Positions 16,989 through 24,491 of a stretch of 64,000 nucleotides of DNA are shown here, piece after piece. Made by a program: the position numbers and the translations under genes. The DNA is taken from positions 1 through 64,000 of the forward strand of contig JAFXMK010000004.1 of NCBI GenBank assembly GCA_017530365.1. The letters are read 5' to 3'. The stretch is from Bacteroidales bacterium (GTDB taxonomy: Bacteria; Bacteroidota; Bacteroidia; Bacteroidales; F082). The stretch's first letter is position 1. Each line of letters opens with the position of its first letter. The notes beneath the pieces were generated by a model. The model saw nothing but the letters and a program-made list of their open reading frames with translations, ran no database searches and was not told the origin of the DNA.

Positions 16989-17846
16989 ATGAACGTCGAA
17001 GACTATATCATTACTAGGGTTAACGCCCTGTTACACACTCAAGACACTCGCATCGTCATGCGCCTCGAGGGCGGCATGAGCAACTACACCTACGTCGTTG
17101 AAACCCAAAACAAGAAATACACCTACCGCGTCCCTGGCAAGTTCGCCGAAAAGTTCGTGGACCGCGTGGACGAATGGCATAACATCCAGGAAGTGGAGCG
17201 CCTCGGCCTCAACAACGTGACCACCTACGTGGAGATTCTCTCGGGTGAAAAGCTGGCCGAATACGTTGAAGGCACCATCATGAGCACTACGGACGTGATC
17301 TCGTTCAACGAGATGTCGGTTAAAGCTTTGAAGAAAATCCACGGCAGCGACCTGAAATTCAAGGACTACAACGCTTTCGGCCGTCTGGATGACGACGAGC
17401 GCTACTGCCGCGAGACGGGCTTCATCCATCCTCAGGAATACCTTGATCTAAGAGCCAAGCTGGAAGAACTGCGCAAGACCTATAAGAGCGTGAAAATGGT
17501 CCCCTGCCACTGCGACTACCAGCCCACCAACCTGGTCATCAGCGGCGACAAGCTCTATGTCCTCGACTGGGAGTTCGCCGGCATGAACGACCCCTTCTAC
17601 GACATCGCCTGCTACGGCAACGCCGGCTTCGACAAAGCCCTCGCCCTGCTGGAATGCTATGTCGGCCATAAACCCACCGGTGAAGAGCTGCACCGCCTCT
17701 ATTTCCACCGCGCCTTCCAATGCCTGCAGTGGTACAACGTGGCCATCTTCAAGGATCGCGTGGGACTTAGCAAAGACCTAAACATGGACTTCAACGCCGT
17801 GGCACTGATGTTCCTCGGAATGGCGAAAGACTTATTGGAAAAATGA
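16989..17846 (+). CDS. Choline/ethanolamine kinase-like phosphotransferase
   Basis: 285 residues with the protein-kinase-like fold of choline kinase/APH enzymes. The catalytic loop CHCDYQPTNLVI (about residues 174-185) and the metal-binding stretch VLDWEFAGMNDPFYDIA are intact; the N-terminal GGMSNYTYVVE corresponds to the nucleotide-binding loop. LicA-type members phosphorylate choline for surface decoration, but other small alcohols are possible. The stop overlaps the start of the DUF59 gene by four bases (ATGA). Substrate uncertain. Confidence 0.8.
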   Translation: MNVEDYIITRVNALLHTQDTRIVMRLEGGMSNYTYVVETQNKKYTYRVPGKFAEKFVDRVDEWHNIQEVERLGLNNVTTYVEILSGEKLAEYVEGTIMSTTDVISFNEMSVKALKKIHGSDLKFKDYNAFGRLDDDERYCRETGFIHPQEYLDLRAKLEELRKTYKSVKMVPCHCDYQPTNLVISGDKLYVLDWEFAGMNDPFYDIACYGNAGFDKALALLECYVGHKPTGEELHRLYFHRAFQCLQWYNVAIFKDRVGLSKDLNMDFNAVALMFLGMAKDLLEK

Positions 17847-18202
17847 ACGAAGAAGAACGCAACCAACTGAAAGAAACCGTCATCAGCGTGCTGAAGACGA
17901 TATACGATCCAGAAATCCCTGTGGACATCTGGACCTTGCACCTCATTTACGGCATCGATGTCGATGAGGAAGGCAACGTAAAAATTGTCATGACGGTCAC
18001 GGCACCCAACTGTCCCGTGGCAGAAGTCCTGCCTGCCGAAGTGCAACAACGGGTGCAAGCCATCATGGGCGTAAAAAAAGCCGAGGTCGAACTGACGTTC
18101 GACCCCGTATGGGATATAAGTATGTTATCAGACGAAGCCAAGGCTGAGTTGGGATTGGATGGCGACTACGCCAATTATTCGGCTAGCGATTTTCTTTATT
18201 AA
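17843..18202 (+). CDS. DUF59/MIP18-family Fe-S assembly protein (SufT-like)
   Basis: 119 residues. The DUF59 core is clear: YDPEIPVDIWTLHLIYGIDV, then MTVTAPNCPVAEVLPAEVQ with the conserved Cys, and VELTFDPVWDISMLSDEAK. Members assist maturation or transfer of iron-sulfur clusters and usually sit in suf operons. Here the gene converges on sufE, the last gene of the leftward suf operon, with 32 bases between the stops. A heptad array fills that gap. Confidence 0.88.
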   Translation: MNEEERNQLKETVISVLKTIYDPEIPVDIWTLHLIYGIDVDEEGNVKIVMTVTAPNCPVAEVLPAEVQQRVQAIMGVKKAEVELTFDPVWDISMLSDEAKAELGLDGDYANYSASDFLY

Positions 18203-18258
18203 ACGGAAAAGGGAGAACGGAGAACGGAAAGTTTTCAGTTTTCAGTTTTCAGTTCCCT
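18203..18258. repeat. Heptad array between DUF59 and sufE genes
   Basis: Eight units in unbroken phase, starting right after the DUF59 stop: ACGGAAA, AGGGAGA, ACGGAGA, ACGGAAA, then GTTTTCA three times and GTTCCCT. Two different unit families abut at 18230/18231 without loss of phase. The second half encodes the last residues (LKTEN) and stop of sufE. Confidence 0.85.
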
Positions 18259-18663
18259 AAACGCTTCCGCGTAAAGCATCATCTGCTTCAGCATGGAAAG
18301 CAAGCCGTTTGAACGGGTGGGGCTCAAGTGTTCCTTAAGGCCTATTTCATCAAGGAAAGAAAGGTCGGCGGACAAAATATCCTCTGGAGTTTGACCTGAG
18401 AACACCTTGATCAGCAGATTGATGATGCCTTTGGTAATGACGGCATCGCTGTCGGCGGTATAATAGACCTTGCCATCCTTGAGCTCGGCATGAAGCCACA
18501 CCCGCGATTGACAGCCATTGATCAGATACTGGTCGTTGCGATACTGCTCGTCAATAAGTGGGCACTCCTTCCCCATCTCGATCAACATGGCATAACGATC
18601 CATCCAATCGTCAAACATCGAGAAATCCTCAATGATTTGGTTTTGTATTTCCTTGATGGTCAT
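18235..18663 (-). CDS. sufE: Cysteine desulfurase activator SufE
   Basis: 142 residues. SufE accepts sulfane sulfur from SufS and passes it to the SufBCD scaffold. The conserved NGCQSRVWL motif with the acceptor Cys is at about residues 49-57, with SDAVITKGIINLLI after it. It is the last gene of the leftward suf operon. The C-terminal tail is written by the heptad array and is unlikely to be conserved. A 148-base gap with palindromes and an array separates it from sufS. Confidence 0.93.
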   Translation of the reverse strand: MTIKEIQNQIIEDFSMFDDWMDRYAMLIEMGKECPLIDEQYRNDQYLINGCQSRVWLHAELKDGKVYYTADSDAVITKGIINLLIKVFSGQTPEDILSADLSFLDEIGLKEHLSPTRSNGLLSMLKQMMLYAEAFRELKTEN

Positions 18664-18711
18664 TTTAATATGTTTTTTTCAATTTCGTCATTGGGTTCCT
18701 TGTCATCCCAG

Positions 18712-18775
18712 GGTAGGGTTCGCTTCGCTCACCCAACCCTAGGCTACCGAGCTTGAACCCCTACGGGGTCCTCCT
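18712..18775. repeat. Palindromic intergenic element between sufS and sufE
   Basis: A GC-rich run with nested inverted repeats: AGGGTT with AACCCT, and AACCCC-TA-CGGGGT near its right end, plus the stretch TTCGCTTCGCTC. It looks like a REP-type element of Bacteroidales intergenic regions and lies in the transcribed operon. No reading frame of note crosses it. Confidence 0.5.
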
Positions 18776-18780
18776 ATAAC

Positions 18781-18815
18781 TTCTTACTTCTTTCTACTTT
18801 CTTCTTTCTTCTTAC
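18781..18815. repeat. Heptad array at the sufS 3' end
   Basis: Five in-phase units: TTCTTAC, TTCTTTC, TACTTTC, TTCTTTC, TTCTTAC. The sufS stop (18812-18814) is in the last one. Confidence 0.8.
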
Positions 18816-20020
18816 CTCAACATATTCGCGGCACGTTCTACCGCCTTCACCAAAACCTCAACCTCTTCCAAGGTATTATATACAGCGAACGAAGCTCTCA
18901 CCGTCCCAGGAATCCCGAAACGGGTCATGACGGGTTCAGCGCAATGGTGACCGGTGCGGACAGCCACGCCCATCTTGTCAATGATCGTGCCAAGATCGTA
19001 AGGATGGATGCCTTCGATGATGAAACTAACCAAGCCACTCCGTTCAGGCGCCTGACCGATGAAACGCATGCCTTCAATCCTCGACAAGCCCTCGATGGTT
19101 GCAGACACCAAAGCGTCTTCGTGCTCAGCTACTTCTCGCCGATCCAGACTTTCAATGAAATGAATTGCCGTTTCCAAACCCAAGGCAGCACCCACATTCG
19201 GCGTCCCAGCCTCGAACTTGAAAGGCAACTTATTGAAGGCGGTCTTCTCGAAACTCACCGTATCCACCATCTCACCACCAAACTGGTAAGGAGGCATTTT
19301 TTCCAGCCACTCCGTCTTGCCATACAAGCCACCGATGCCCATGGGGGCGTACATCTTATGGCCTGAAAACACAAAGAAATCGCAATCCAAGTCCTGCACA
19401 TCGATGGGCAAATGAGCCATCGACTGGGCACCGTCAACCACCGTCACTGCACCGTATTGATGAGCAAGACGGATCATCTCCTTAATGGGATTGATGGTCG
19501 CTAAAGTGTTCGAGACATGGGCCATAGCCACAATTTGAGGGCCTTGCTTCAACAGTTCCTCATAGGCTTGAAGGTCGAGGACACCGTTGTCGTCCATTGG
19601 TGCCACGAGTAACTTGCCAGCTTGACGCTGCACCATTTGTTGCCAGGGAACAAGGTTGGAATGGTGTTCCATAGCAGTGATCAAAACGGAAAACGGAGAA
19701 CAGAGAACGGAGAACGAAGTCGCCAATAGGTTCAGCGACTCGGTAGTACCTCTCGTGAAAACGATTTCATGCGCCTCTTTGGCGTTGATAAACCTGGCGA
19801 CAGTCTGCCGGGCGTGTTCGTAGGTTTCCGTAGCCATCTGGCTGAGGTAATGTACCCCACGATGAATGTTGCAGTTCTCGTGAAGGTAATAGTCACGCTC
19901 CCGATCAATGACGCACAACGGCTTTTGGGTAGTCGCCGCATTGTCAAGATAAACCAAGGGCTTACCATAGACCTGCTGGTCAAGGACTGGAAACTGTTTT
20001 CTTATTTCGTTAATATCCAT
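18812..20020 (-). CDS. sufS: Cysteine desulfurase SufS
   Basis: 402 residues, a PLP enzyme that takes sulfur from cysteine for Fe-S assembly. Visible are VYLDNAATTQKP, the FTRGTTESLNL segment, MEHHSNLVPWQ, the PLP lysine in FFVFSGHKMYAPMGIGG and the catalytic Cys loop TGHHCAEPVM. Between LNLLATSF and ITAMEHH, residues about 102-113 are encoded by a 7-base repeat array and read SVLCSPFSV; most homologs have a GD-containing loop there. The core motifs are intact, so the enzyme is probably active. The start is 34 bases after the sufD stop. Confidence 0.95.
   Translation of the reverse strand: MDINEIRKQFPVLDQQVYGKPLVYLDNAATTQKPLCVIDRERDYYLHENCNIHRGVHYLSQMATETYEHARQTVARFINAKEAHEIVFTRGTTESLNLLATSFSVLCSPFSVLITAMEHHSNLVPWQQMVQRQAGKLLVAPMDDNGVLDLQAYEELLKQGPQIVAMAHVSNTLATINPIKEMIRLAHQYGAVTVVDGAQSMAHLPIDVQDLDCDFFVFSGHKMYAPMGIGGLYGKTEWLEKMPPYQFGGEMVDTVSFEKTAFNKLPFKFEAGTPNVGAALGLETAIHFIESLDRREVAEHEDALVSATIEGLSRIEGMRFIGQAPERSGLVSFIIEGIHPYDLGTIIDKMGVAVRTGHHCAEPVMTRFGIPGTVRASFAVYNTLEEVEVLVKAVERAANMLR
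19684..19718. repeat. Heptad array inside sufS
   Basis: Five in-phase units on the plus strand: AAACGGA twice, GAACAGA, GAACGGA, GAACGAA. This unit type lacks stop codons in the sufS frame and matches the ACGGAGA units at 18203. Confidence 0.8.
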
Positions 20021-20028
20021 TTCAAATC

Positions 20029-20047
20029 CCCAAGGCGTCGCCTTGGG
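20029..20047. repeat. Perfect palindrome between sufD and sufS
   Basis: CCCAAGGCG, T, CGCCTTGGG: a 9-bp perfect inverted repeat, eight bases from the sufS start. A TATTAGCTATTGCCCC stretch next to it contains the sufD stop. Probably a REP-like element in the transcribed junction. Confidence 0.6.
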
Positions 20048-20054
20048 CTATTAG

Positions 20055-20894
20055 CTATTGCCCCTGCTGGGCGGTTAATCCTTTGGGATTTTTGCAATGT
20101 AAAACGCAACGGTCGCAACTGGAGAGCTCGCCACGGAGACGGCGTTTGATCATATCCTCAATGGTGTCGCGCAAGCTGTCAATCTTGATGTGGTTGCTGA
20201 TCTCAGCAGCGAAAGCATACATCAAAAGCATACGGGCGTTGGCCTTGCTGATGCCACGTTGGCGCATGTAGAACATAGCTTCTTGGTCGAGCTGACCCGT
20301 GGAGGTGCCATGGGAGCACTTCACGTCGTCGGCATAGATCTCCAAAAAAGGCTTCGTGTCGATCTTGGCCGTCGGGGTGAGGATGATGTTGGCATTGTTT
20401 TGCTGGGCATCGGTTTTCTGCGCTCCAGGAGCCACATACACATGGCCGTTGAACACTGCCGAAGCCTCATCGTCCATAATGCCCTTGAAGCGGGTATCGC
20501 TGGTGCAATGCGGCACGTTGTGGTTGATCTTCAAGTAATTCTCAACATGCTGCTTTTTATCCACCAGATAGAGGCCATACACCTGGGTTTCACAGCCTTC
20601 GCCGTCGATATCGACTTCGATATGGTTGCGAAGGTCGCCGGCATTGAAGCTGACTACCACGAAATGCACCCGGCTGTCACGTCCCTGATGGATGTGGAAA
20701 TGCGTCTTCAATCCTGTCGTTTCATCGAGGTTCTGGATGCGGTACATTTCCAACGAGGCATTCTCTTTGACCACGATGTCGCAATGCTCCTCATTGGCCT
20801 GAAGATGCTCCATGTCGTCCGAGAGGACAATCTGGCGATACTGCCCGCTTTCGACGACGATATTGTTTTCAAGAAGTTCCATCGCCGTATGCAT
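20055..20894 (-). CDS. sufD: SufD, short form
   Basis: 279 residues; usual SufD proteins are above 400. The beta-helix core is present (HFHIHQGRDSRVHFVVVSFNAG, EIYADDVKCSHGTSTGQLD) and so is the C-terminal domain (YMRQRGISKANARMLLMYAF, KRRLRGELSSC). The N-terminal helical domain is absent and no lost part is visible upstream, because sufC ends there. The start ATG at 20894 overlaps the sufC stop (TAATG). The last residues (PKGLTAQQGQ) are encoded by a REP-like element. SufD forms the scaffold with SufB and SufC. Confidence 0.9.
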   Translation of the reverse strand: MHTAMELLENNIVVESGQYRQIVLSDDMEHLQANEEHCDIVVKENASLEMYRIQNLDETTGLKTHFHIHQGRDSRVHFVVVSFNAGDLRNHIEVDIDGEGCETQVYGLYLVDKKQHVENYLKINHNVPHCTSDTRFKGIMDDEASAVFNGHVYVAPGAQKTDAQQNNANIILTPTAKIDTKPFLEIYADDVKCSHGTSTGQLDQEAMFYMRQRGISKANARMLLMYAFAAEISNHIKIDSLRDTIEDMIKRRLRGELSSCDRCVLHCKNPKGLTAQQGQ

Positions 20895-21646
20895 TACAGG
20901 TTCATTTCCTTGATCCATTCGTAGCCCTTCTCTTCCAACTCGATGGCGAGATGTTTGCCGCCCGACTTGACGATGCGGCCGTCATACATCACATGCACGA
21001 AATCGGGCACGATGTAGTCGAGGAGACGCTGGTAGTGAGTGATCACCACAAAGGCGTTATCCTTGTTGTGCAGTTGGTTGACGCCATTAGCCACGATGCG
21101 CAAAGCATCGATGTCCAGACCCGAGTCGGTCTCATCGAGGATGGCAAGGCTGGGCTCCAACATGGCCATTTGGAAGATTTCGTTTTTCTTCTTTTCGCCG
21201 CCTGAGTAGCCAACATTGACAAAGCGGTTCTGCAGCTTTTCGGTGATCTCCACCATAGCTTGCTTTTCCTTCATCTTCTTCATGAAGTCGATGGTGGACA
21301 AGGCAGGAAGGCCTTGATATTCGCGTTTGGAGTTGACGGCAGTACGCATGAAGTTCTGGATGCTCACGCCTGGGATCTCCACTGGATATTGGAAACTCAG
21401 GAAAATGCCTTCATTGGCGCGGTCCTCAGGTGACATGGCAACGATGTTCTTGCCTTTGTACCAGATCTCGCCCTCGGTGATCTCGTAGCCTTCACGACCA
21501 GTGATGGCCGCAGCAAGCGTACTCTTACCAGTACCATTGGGTCCCATGATGGCGTGAATCTCACCTTCGTTGACGCCCAAGTTCAAGCCTTTCAGGATTT
21601 CTTTTCCCCCAACGGATACATGGAGGTTTTTGATATTTAACAACAT
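20894..21646 (-). CDS. sufC: SufC ATPase
   Basis: 250 residues, an ABC-type ATPase of the SufBC2D scaffold. Walker A is GPNGTGKSTLA (about residues 35-45), the signature region is NVGYSGGEKKKNEIFQ, and Walker B is LAILDETDSGLDIDA, with the usual D-loop and the switch His in VVITHYQRLL. It ends in the sufD start by a one-base overlap. A 62-base gap with a heptad array separates it from sufB. Confidence 0.97.
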   Translation of the reverse strand: MLLNIKNLHVSVGGKEILKGLNLGVNEGEIHAIMGPNGTGKSTLAAAITGREGYEITEGEIWYKGKNIVAMSPEDRANEGIFLSFQYPVEIPGVSIQNFMRTAVNSKREYQGLPALSTIDFMKKMKEKQAMVEITEKLQNRFVNVGYSGGEKKKNEIFQMAMLEPSLAILDETDSGLDIDALRIVANGVNQLHNKDNAFVVITHYQRLLDYIVPDFVHVMYDGRIVKSGGKHLAIELEEKGYEWIKEMNL

Positions 21647-21690
21647 GTCGTTATATATTTTTTATTATTATTTCTTTTCAATTCAACCTT

Positions 21691-21711
21691 ACTCCTAACT
21701 CCTAACTATTA
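21691..21711. repeat. Heptad array at the sufB 3' end
   Basis: Three in-phase units: ACTCCTA twice, ACTATTA. The sufB stop (21709-21711) closes the array. Confidence 0.7.
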
Positions 21712-23160
21712 CCCCACGCTGCCCTCTAAGGTAATCGACAAAAGTTTCTGCGCTTCTACGGCAAACTCCATAGGCAAGCGGTTCAGCACATCCTTGGCAT
21801 AGCCGTTGACAATGAGGCCGATGGCTTTCTCGGTGGGGATGCCGCGCTGCTGACAATAGAAGAGCTGATCCTCAGAAATCTTCGAGGTGGTAGCCTCATG
21901 CTCGAGAATGCTTGACTCATTGCCGCACTGTACGTATGGCCAGGTGTGGGCACCGCATTTATCACCCATCAACAACGAATCGCACTGCGAGTAGTTGCGA
22001 GAGTTGACTGCTTTCGGAGCCACCCGAACCAAGCCACGGTAACTGTTTTGGCTGTGGCCGGCAGAGATGCCTTTCGAGATAATAGTGCTACGGGTGTTCT
22101 TGCCCAAATGAATCATCTTGGTACCAGTGTCGGCTTGCTGGTAGTTGTTGGTGACAGCCACAGAGTAGAACTCACCCACAGAGTTATCACCCATCAGCAC
22201 ACAACCCGGATATTTCCATGTGATGGCGGAACCCGTCTCCACCTGTGTCCAAGAGATCTTGGAACGGTCGCCACGGCACAAACCGCGTTTCGTAACCAGA
22301 TTATATACACCACCTTTACCTTCTTTGTCGCCTGGATACCAGTTCTGGACCGTGCTGTATTTCACCTCGGCGTCGGTCTCGGCAATGATCTCCACTATAG
22401 CGGCATGCAACTGGTTCTCGTCACGCATCGGGGCAGTACATCCTTCCATATAACTCACGTAGGCGCCTTCGTCGGCGACAATCAACGTGCGCTCGAACTG
22501 TCCAGTGTTGGCCGCGTTGATACGGAAATAGGTGGATAGTTCCAACGGGCAATGCACACCTTTGGGTATGTAACAGAACGAGCCATCGCTGAACACAGCA
22601 GAGTTCAAGGCAGCAAAGAAATTGTCGGTATAAGGCACCACCTTGCCCAGGTATTTCTTCACTAAATCCGGATGCTGTTTCACCGCTTCACTGAATGACA
22701 TGAAGATGACGCCATGCTTCGACAGTGTCTCTTGGAAGGTCGTTTTCACCGATGTGCTGTCCATGACAGCATCCACGGCTACGCCAGAGAGCTTCTTTTG
22801 CTCGTCAAGCGAGATACCAAGCTTGTCAAAAGTGGCCAACAACTCAGGATCGACTTCGTCCAGGCTCTGTTTCTCTTGACGTTTGCGCGGAGCGGCATAG
22901 TAGATGATATCTTGATAATTGATCTCCGGCAGATCGAGGTGGCCCCAATTGGGCTGCTTCAACGTCAACCAATGCCTAAAAGCCTTCAGGCGAAACTCCA
23001 GCAGCCACTCAGGTTCCTCTTTCTTTTTGGAAATCAAGCGGATGATGTCCTCGTTCAAGCCTTTCGGCACAAAATCGGTCTCAATATCAGTCACAAAACC
23101 AAATTCGTAGTCCTTGTTAGTGACTTCATTGATAATATTATCCTTAGGATTTGACTCCAT
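21709..23160 (-). CDS. sufB: SufB scaffold protein
   Basis: 483 residues, full length. SufB is the main scaffold subunit on which Fe-S clusters are built. Visible segments: [33 protein letters not shown], the conserved EGCTAP motif, [21 protein letters not shown] and the C-terminal [19 protein letters not shown]. First gene of the leftward sufBCDSE operon, driven from a promoter shared back to back with the next rightward operon. Confidence 0.98.
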   Translation of the reverse strand: MESNPKDNIINEVTNKDYEFGFVTDIETDFVPKGLNEDIIRLISKKKEEPEWLLEFRLKAFRHWLTLKQPNWGHLDLPEINYQDIIYYAAPRKRQEKQSLDEVDPELLATFDKLGISLDEQKKLSGVAVDAVMDSTSVKTTFQETLSKHGVIFMSFSEAVKQHPDLVKKYLGKVVPYTDNFFAALNSAVFSDGSFCYIPKGVHCPLELSTYFRINAANTGQFERTLIVADEGAYVSYMEGCTAPMRDENQLHAAIVEIIAETDAEVKYSTVQNWYPGDKEGKGGVYNLVTKRGLCRGDRSKISWTQVETGSAITWKYPGCVLMGDNSVGEFYSVAVTNNYQQADTGTKMIHLGKNTRSTIISKGISAGHSQNSYRGLVRVAPKAVNSRNYSQCDSLLMGDKCGAHTWPYVQCGNESSILEHEATTSKISEDQLFYCQQRGIPTEKAIGLIVNGYAKDVLNRLPMEFAVEAQKLLSITLEGSVG

Positions 23161-23195
23161 TTTTTACGTAATTAAGAATAATTTTAAATAACGTG

Positions 23196-23203
23196 CAAAA
23201 ATA
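23196..23203 (-). promoter_or_regulatory. -7 element TATTTTTG for the suf operon
   Basis: TATTTTTGC on the minus strand, 35 bases before the sufB start, with a TTTG about 23 bases further upstream. No clear Fur- or IscR-type operator was recognised. Confidence 0.65.
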
Positions 23204-23240
23204 ACCATAATTTGGGAATTGGCAATCAAAAAGAAAGAAT

Positions 23241-23248
23241 TACATTTG
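23241..23248 (+). promoter_or_regulatory. -7 element TACATTTG for the PHP-GT39-pepT-sulfatase operon
   Basis: TACATTTGC, 16 bases before the start of the PHP-domain gene. Confidence 0.65.
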
Positions 23249-23264
23249 CAATTATTTTAATGAA

Positions 23265-24491
23265 ATGTACAAAAAGATCAAGAACAAAGTCCTTCGCTCG
23301 CTTTTAATTGTCCTCACAATCTTGTTTGGGCTATTGATAGGCTATTGGCTGGTGGTTTATCTCATCACGCCACGCTATCAGTTCAGGGAAGGCCGGCCTT
23401 TCAAGGGCGAGTATCTGTACAACCCCTACCAAAACATGAATCCCGACCAATGGAAGCAATACAATTTCCATTGCCATTCTCGCAAGCATTTTGGCATCAC
23501 CAATGGCCGTTTAAGCAAAGAGAAGGACATCGACAGCGTCTATCAGGCTTTGGGATACGACCATTACGGCATCTCAGATTATATGCACATCAATACGCAC
23601 GGCAACGACCGTCACGATTATATCCCTGCATACGAGCATGGTTACGGTTTCTTCCGCAAGACACATCAGCTCTGCATCGGTGCAGAGAAAGTGCTATGGA
23701 TGGACTATCCTTTCATGCAAAGCCTCGACATGAAGCAACACATGCTGAATGTGTTGGGTGAACACAGCCGTTTTGCCATTCCTGCACATGCTTCTTTCAC
23801 CAACGGCTACAAAGTCAGCGACATGCATTACCTGAGCGGCTATCGTTTGTTGGAGGTCGGCAATCCCTACGGCACAGCTTTCGAACATTGGGACGCTGCC
23901 CTTTCCACAGGCCATCTCGTATATGGCATCGGTAATGATGACACACACAACGTCTTGAATCCCAATGAGTCAGGACGATTCTTTACCATGATCAACACCG
24001 CTGAAATGGCAGCCGACAGCGTCTATGCGGCCCTAGACCGCGGCTGCGCCTACACGGTGGAGTTCCATCCCCATTACAACGAGCCTTTCGAGGATAAAGT
24101 GGAGAAGATGCATACTGAGCTCTATCACCTGACCCGTTGCGAGCTGGTCGGCGACAGCCTCATCATCGAGACCGATGCGCCTAGCATTCAGACCACCGAT
24201 TTCATCGGCCAGGATGGCAAGATACTGAAGCATCTTGACCGCTGTCAGCAGGCTGTTTACGTCATACGGCCCGAGGACACCTACGTCCGGGTGAAGCTGA
24301 GAGTGCATAACATGACCTATTTTTACCTCAACCCCATCACCCGTCACAACACGCCTGAACCTACCGGCCAAATCACGGCCACCATTAATACGACACAGAC
24401 GATCATGTTCTATATCGTTTACGTGATTGTCATTATTTTATGTTTCTACAGAGTGATTCACAATGCCCGACTCAAAAAAGACAAGGATTAA
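23265..24491 (+). CDS. Membrane-anchored PHP-domain protein
   Basis: 408 residues. A membrane helix near the N-terminus (about 10-34) and another near the C-terminus (about 375-398) bracket a soluble domain. That domain has PHP-like metal motifs: NFHCHSRKH (H-x-H), DHYGISDYMHIN, a later HASF and the GNDDTHN segment. PHP proteins are metal-dependent phosphoesterases. The topology places the catalytic part outside the cytoplasm. It overlaps the following GT39-type gene by 29 bases, so a joint role in processing a lipid-linked or surface glycan is a reasonable inference. Substrate unknown. Confidence 0.7.
   Translation: MYKKIKNKVLRSLLIVLTILFGLLIGYWLVVYLITPRYQFREGRPFKGEYLYNPYQNMNPDQWKQYNFHCHSRKHFGITNGRLSKEKDIDSVYQALGYDHYGISDYMHINTHGNDRHDYIPAYEHGYGFFRKTHQLCIGAEKVLWMDYPFMQSLDMKQHMLNVLGEHSRFAIPAHASFTNGYKVSDMHYLSGYRLLEVGNPYGTAFEHWDAALSTGHLVYGIGNDDTHNVLNPNESGRFFTMINTAEMAADSVYAALDRGCAYTVEFHPHYNEPFEDKVEKMHTELYHLTRCELVGDSLIIETDAPSIQTTDFIGQDGKILKHLDRCQQAVYVIRPEDTYVRVKLRVHNMTYFYLNPITRHNTPEPTGQITATINTTQTIMFYIVYVIVIILCFYRVIHNARLKKDKD

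Noticed and set aside
18203-18258. Heptad arrays as a CRISPR array
   Set aside because: Units are 7 bases, contiguous and degenerate, with no spacers, and no cas genes occur in the window.
20190-20924. Open frame of 244 codons opposite sufD
   Set aside because: Antisense shadow of SufD; no motifs and no promoter.
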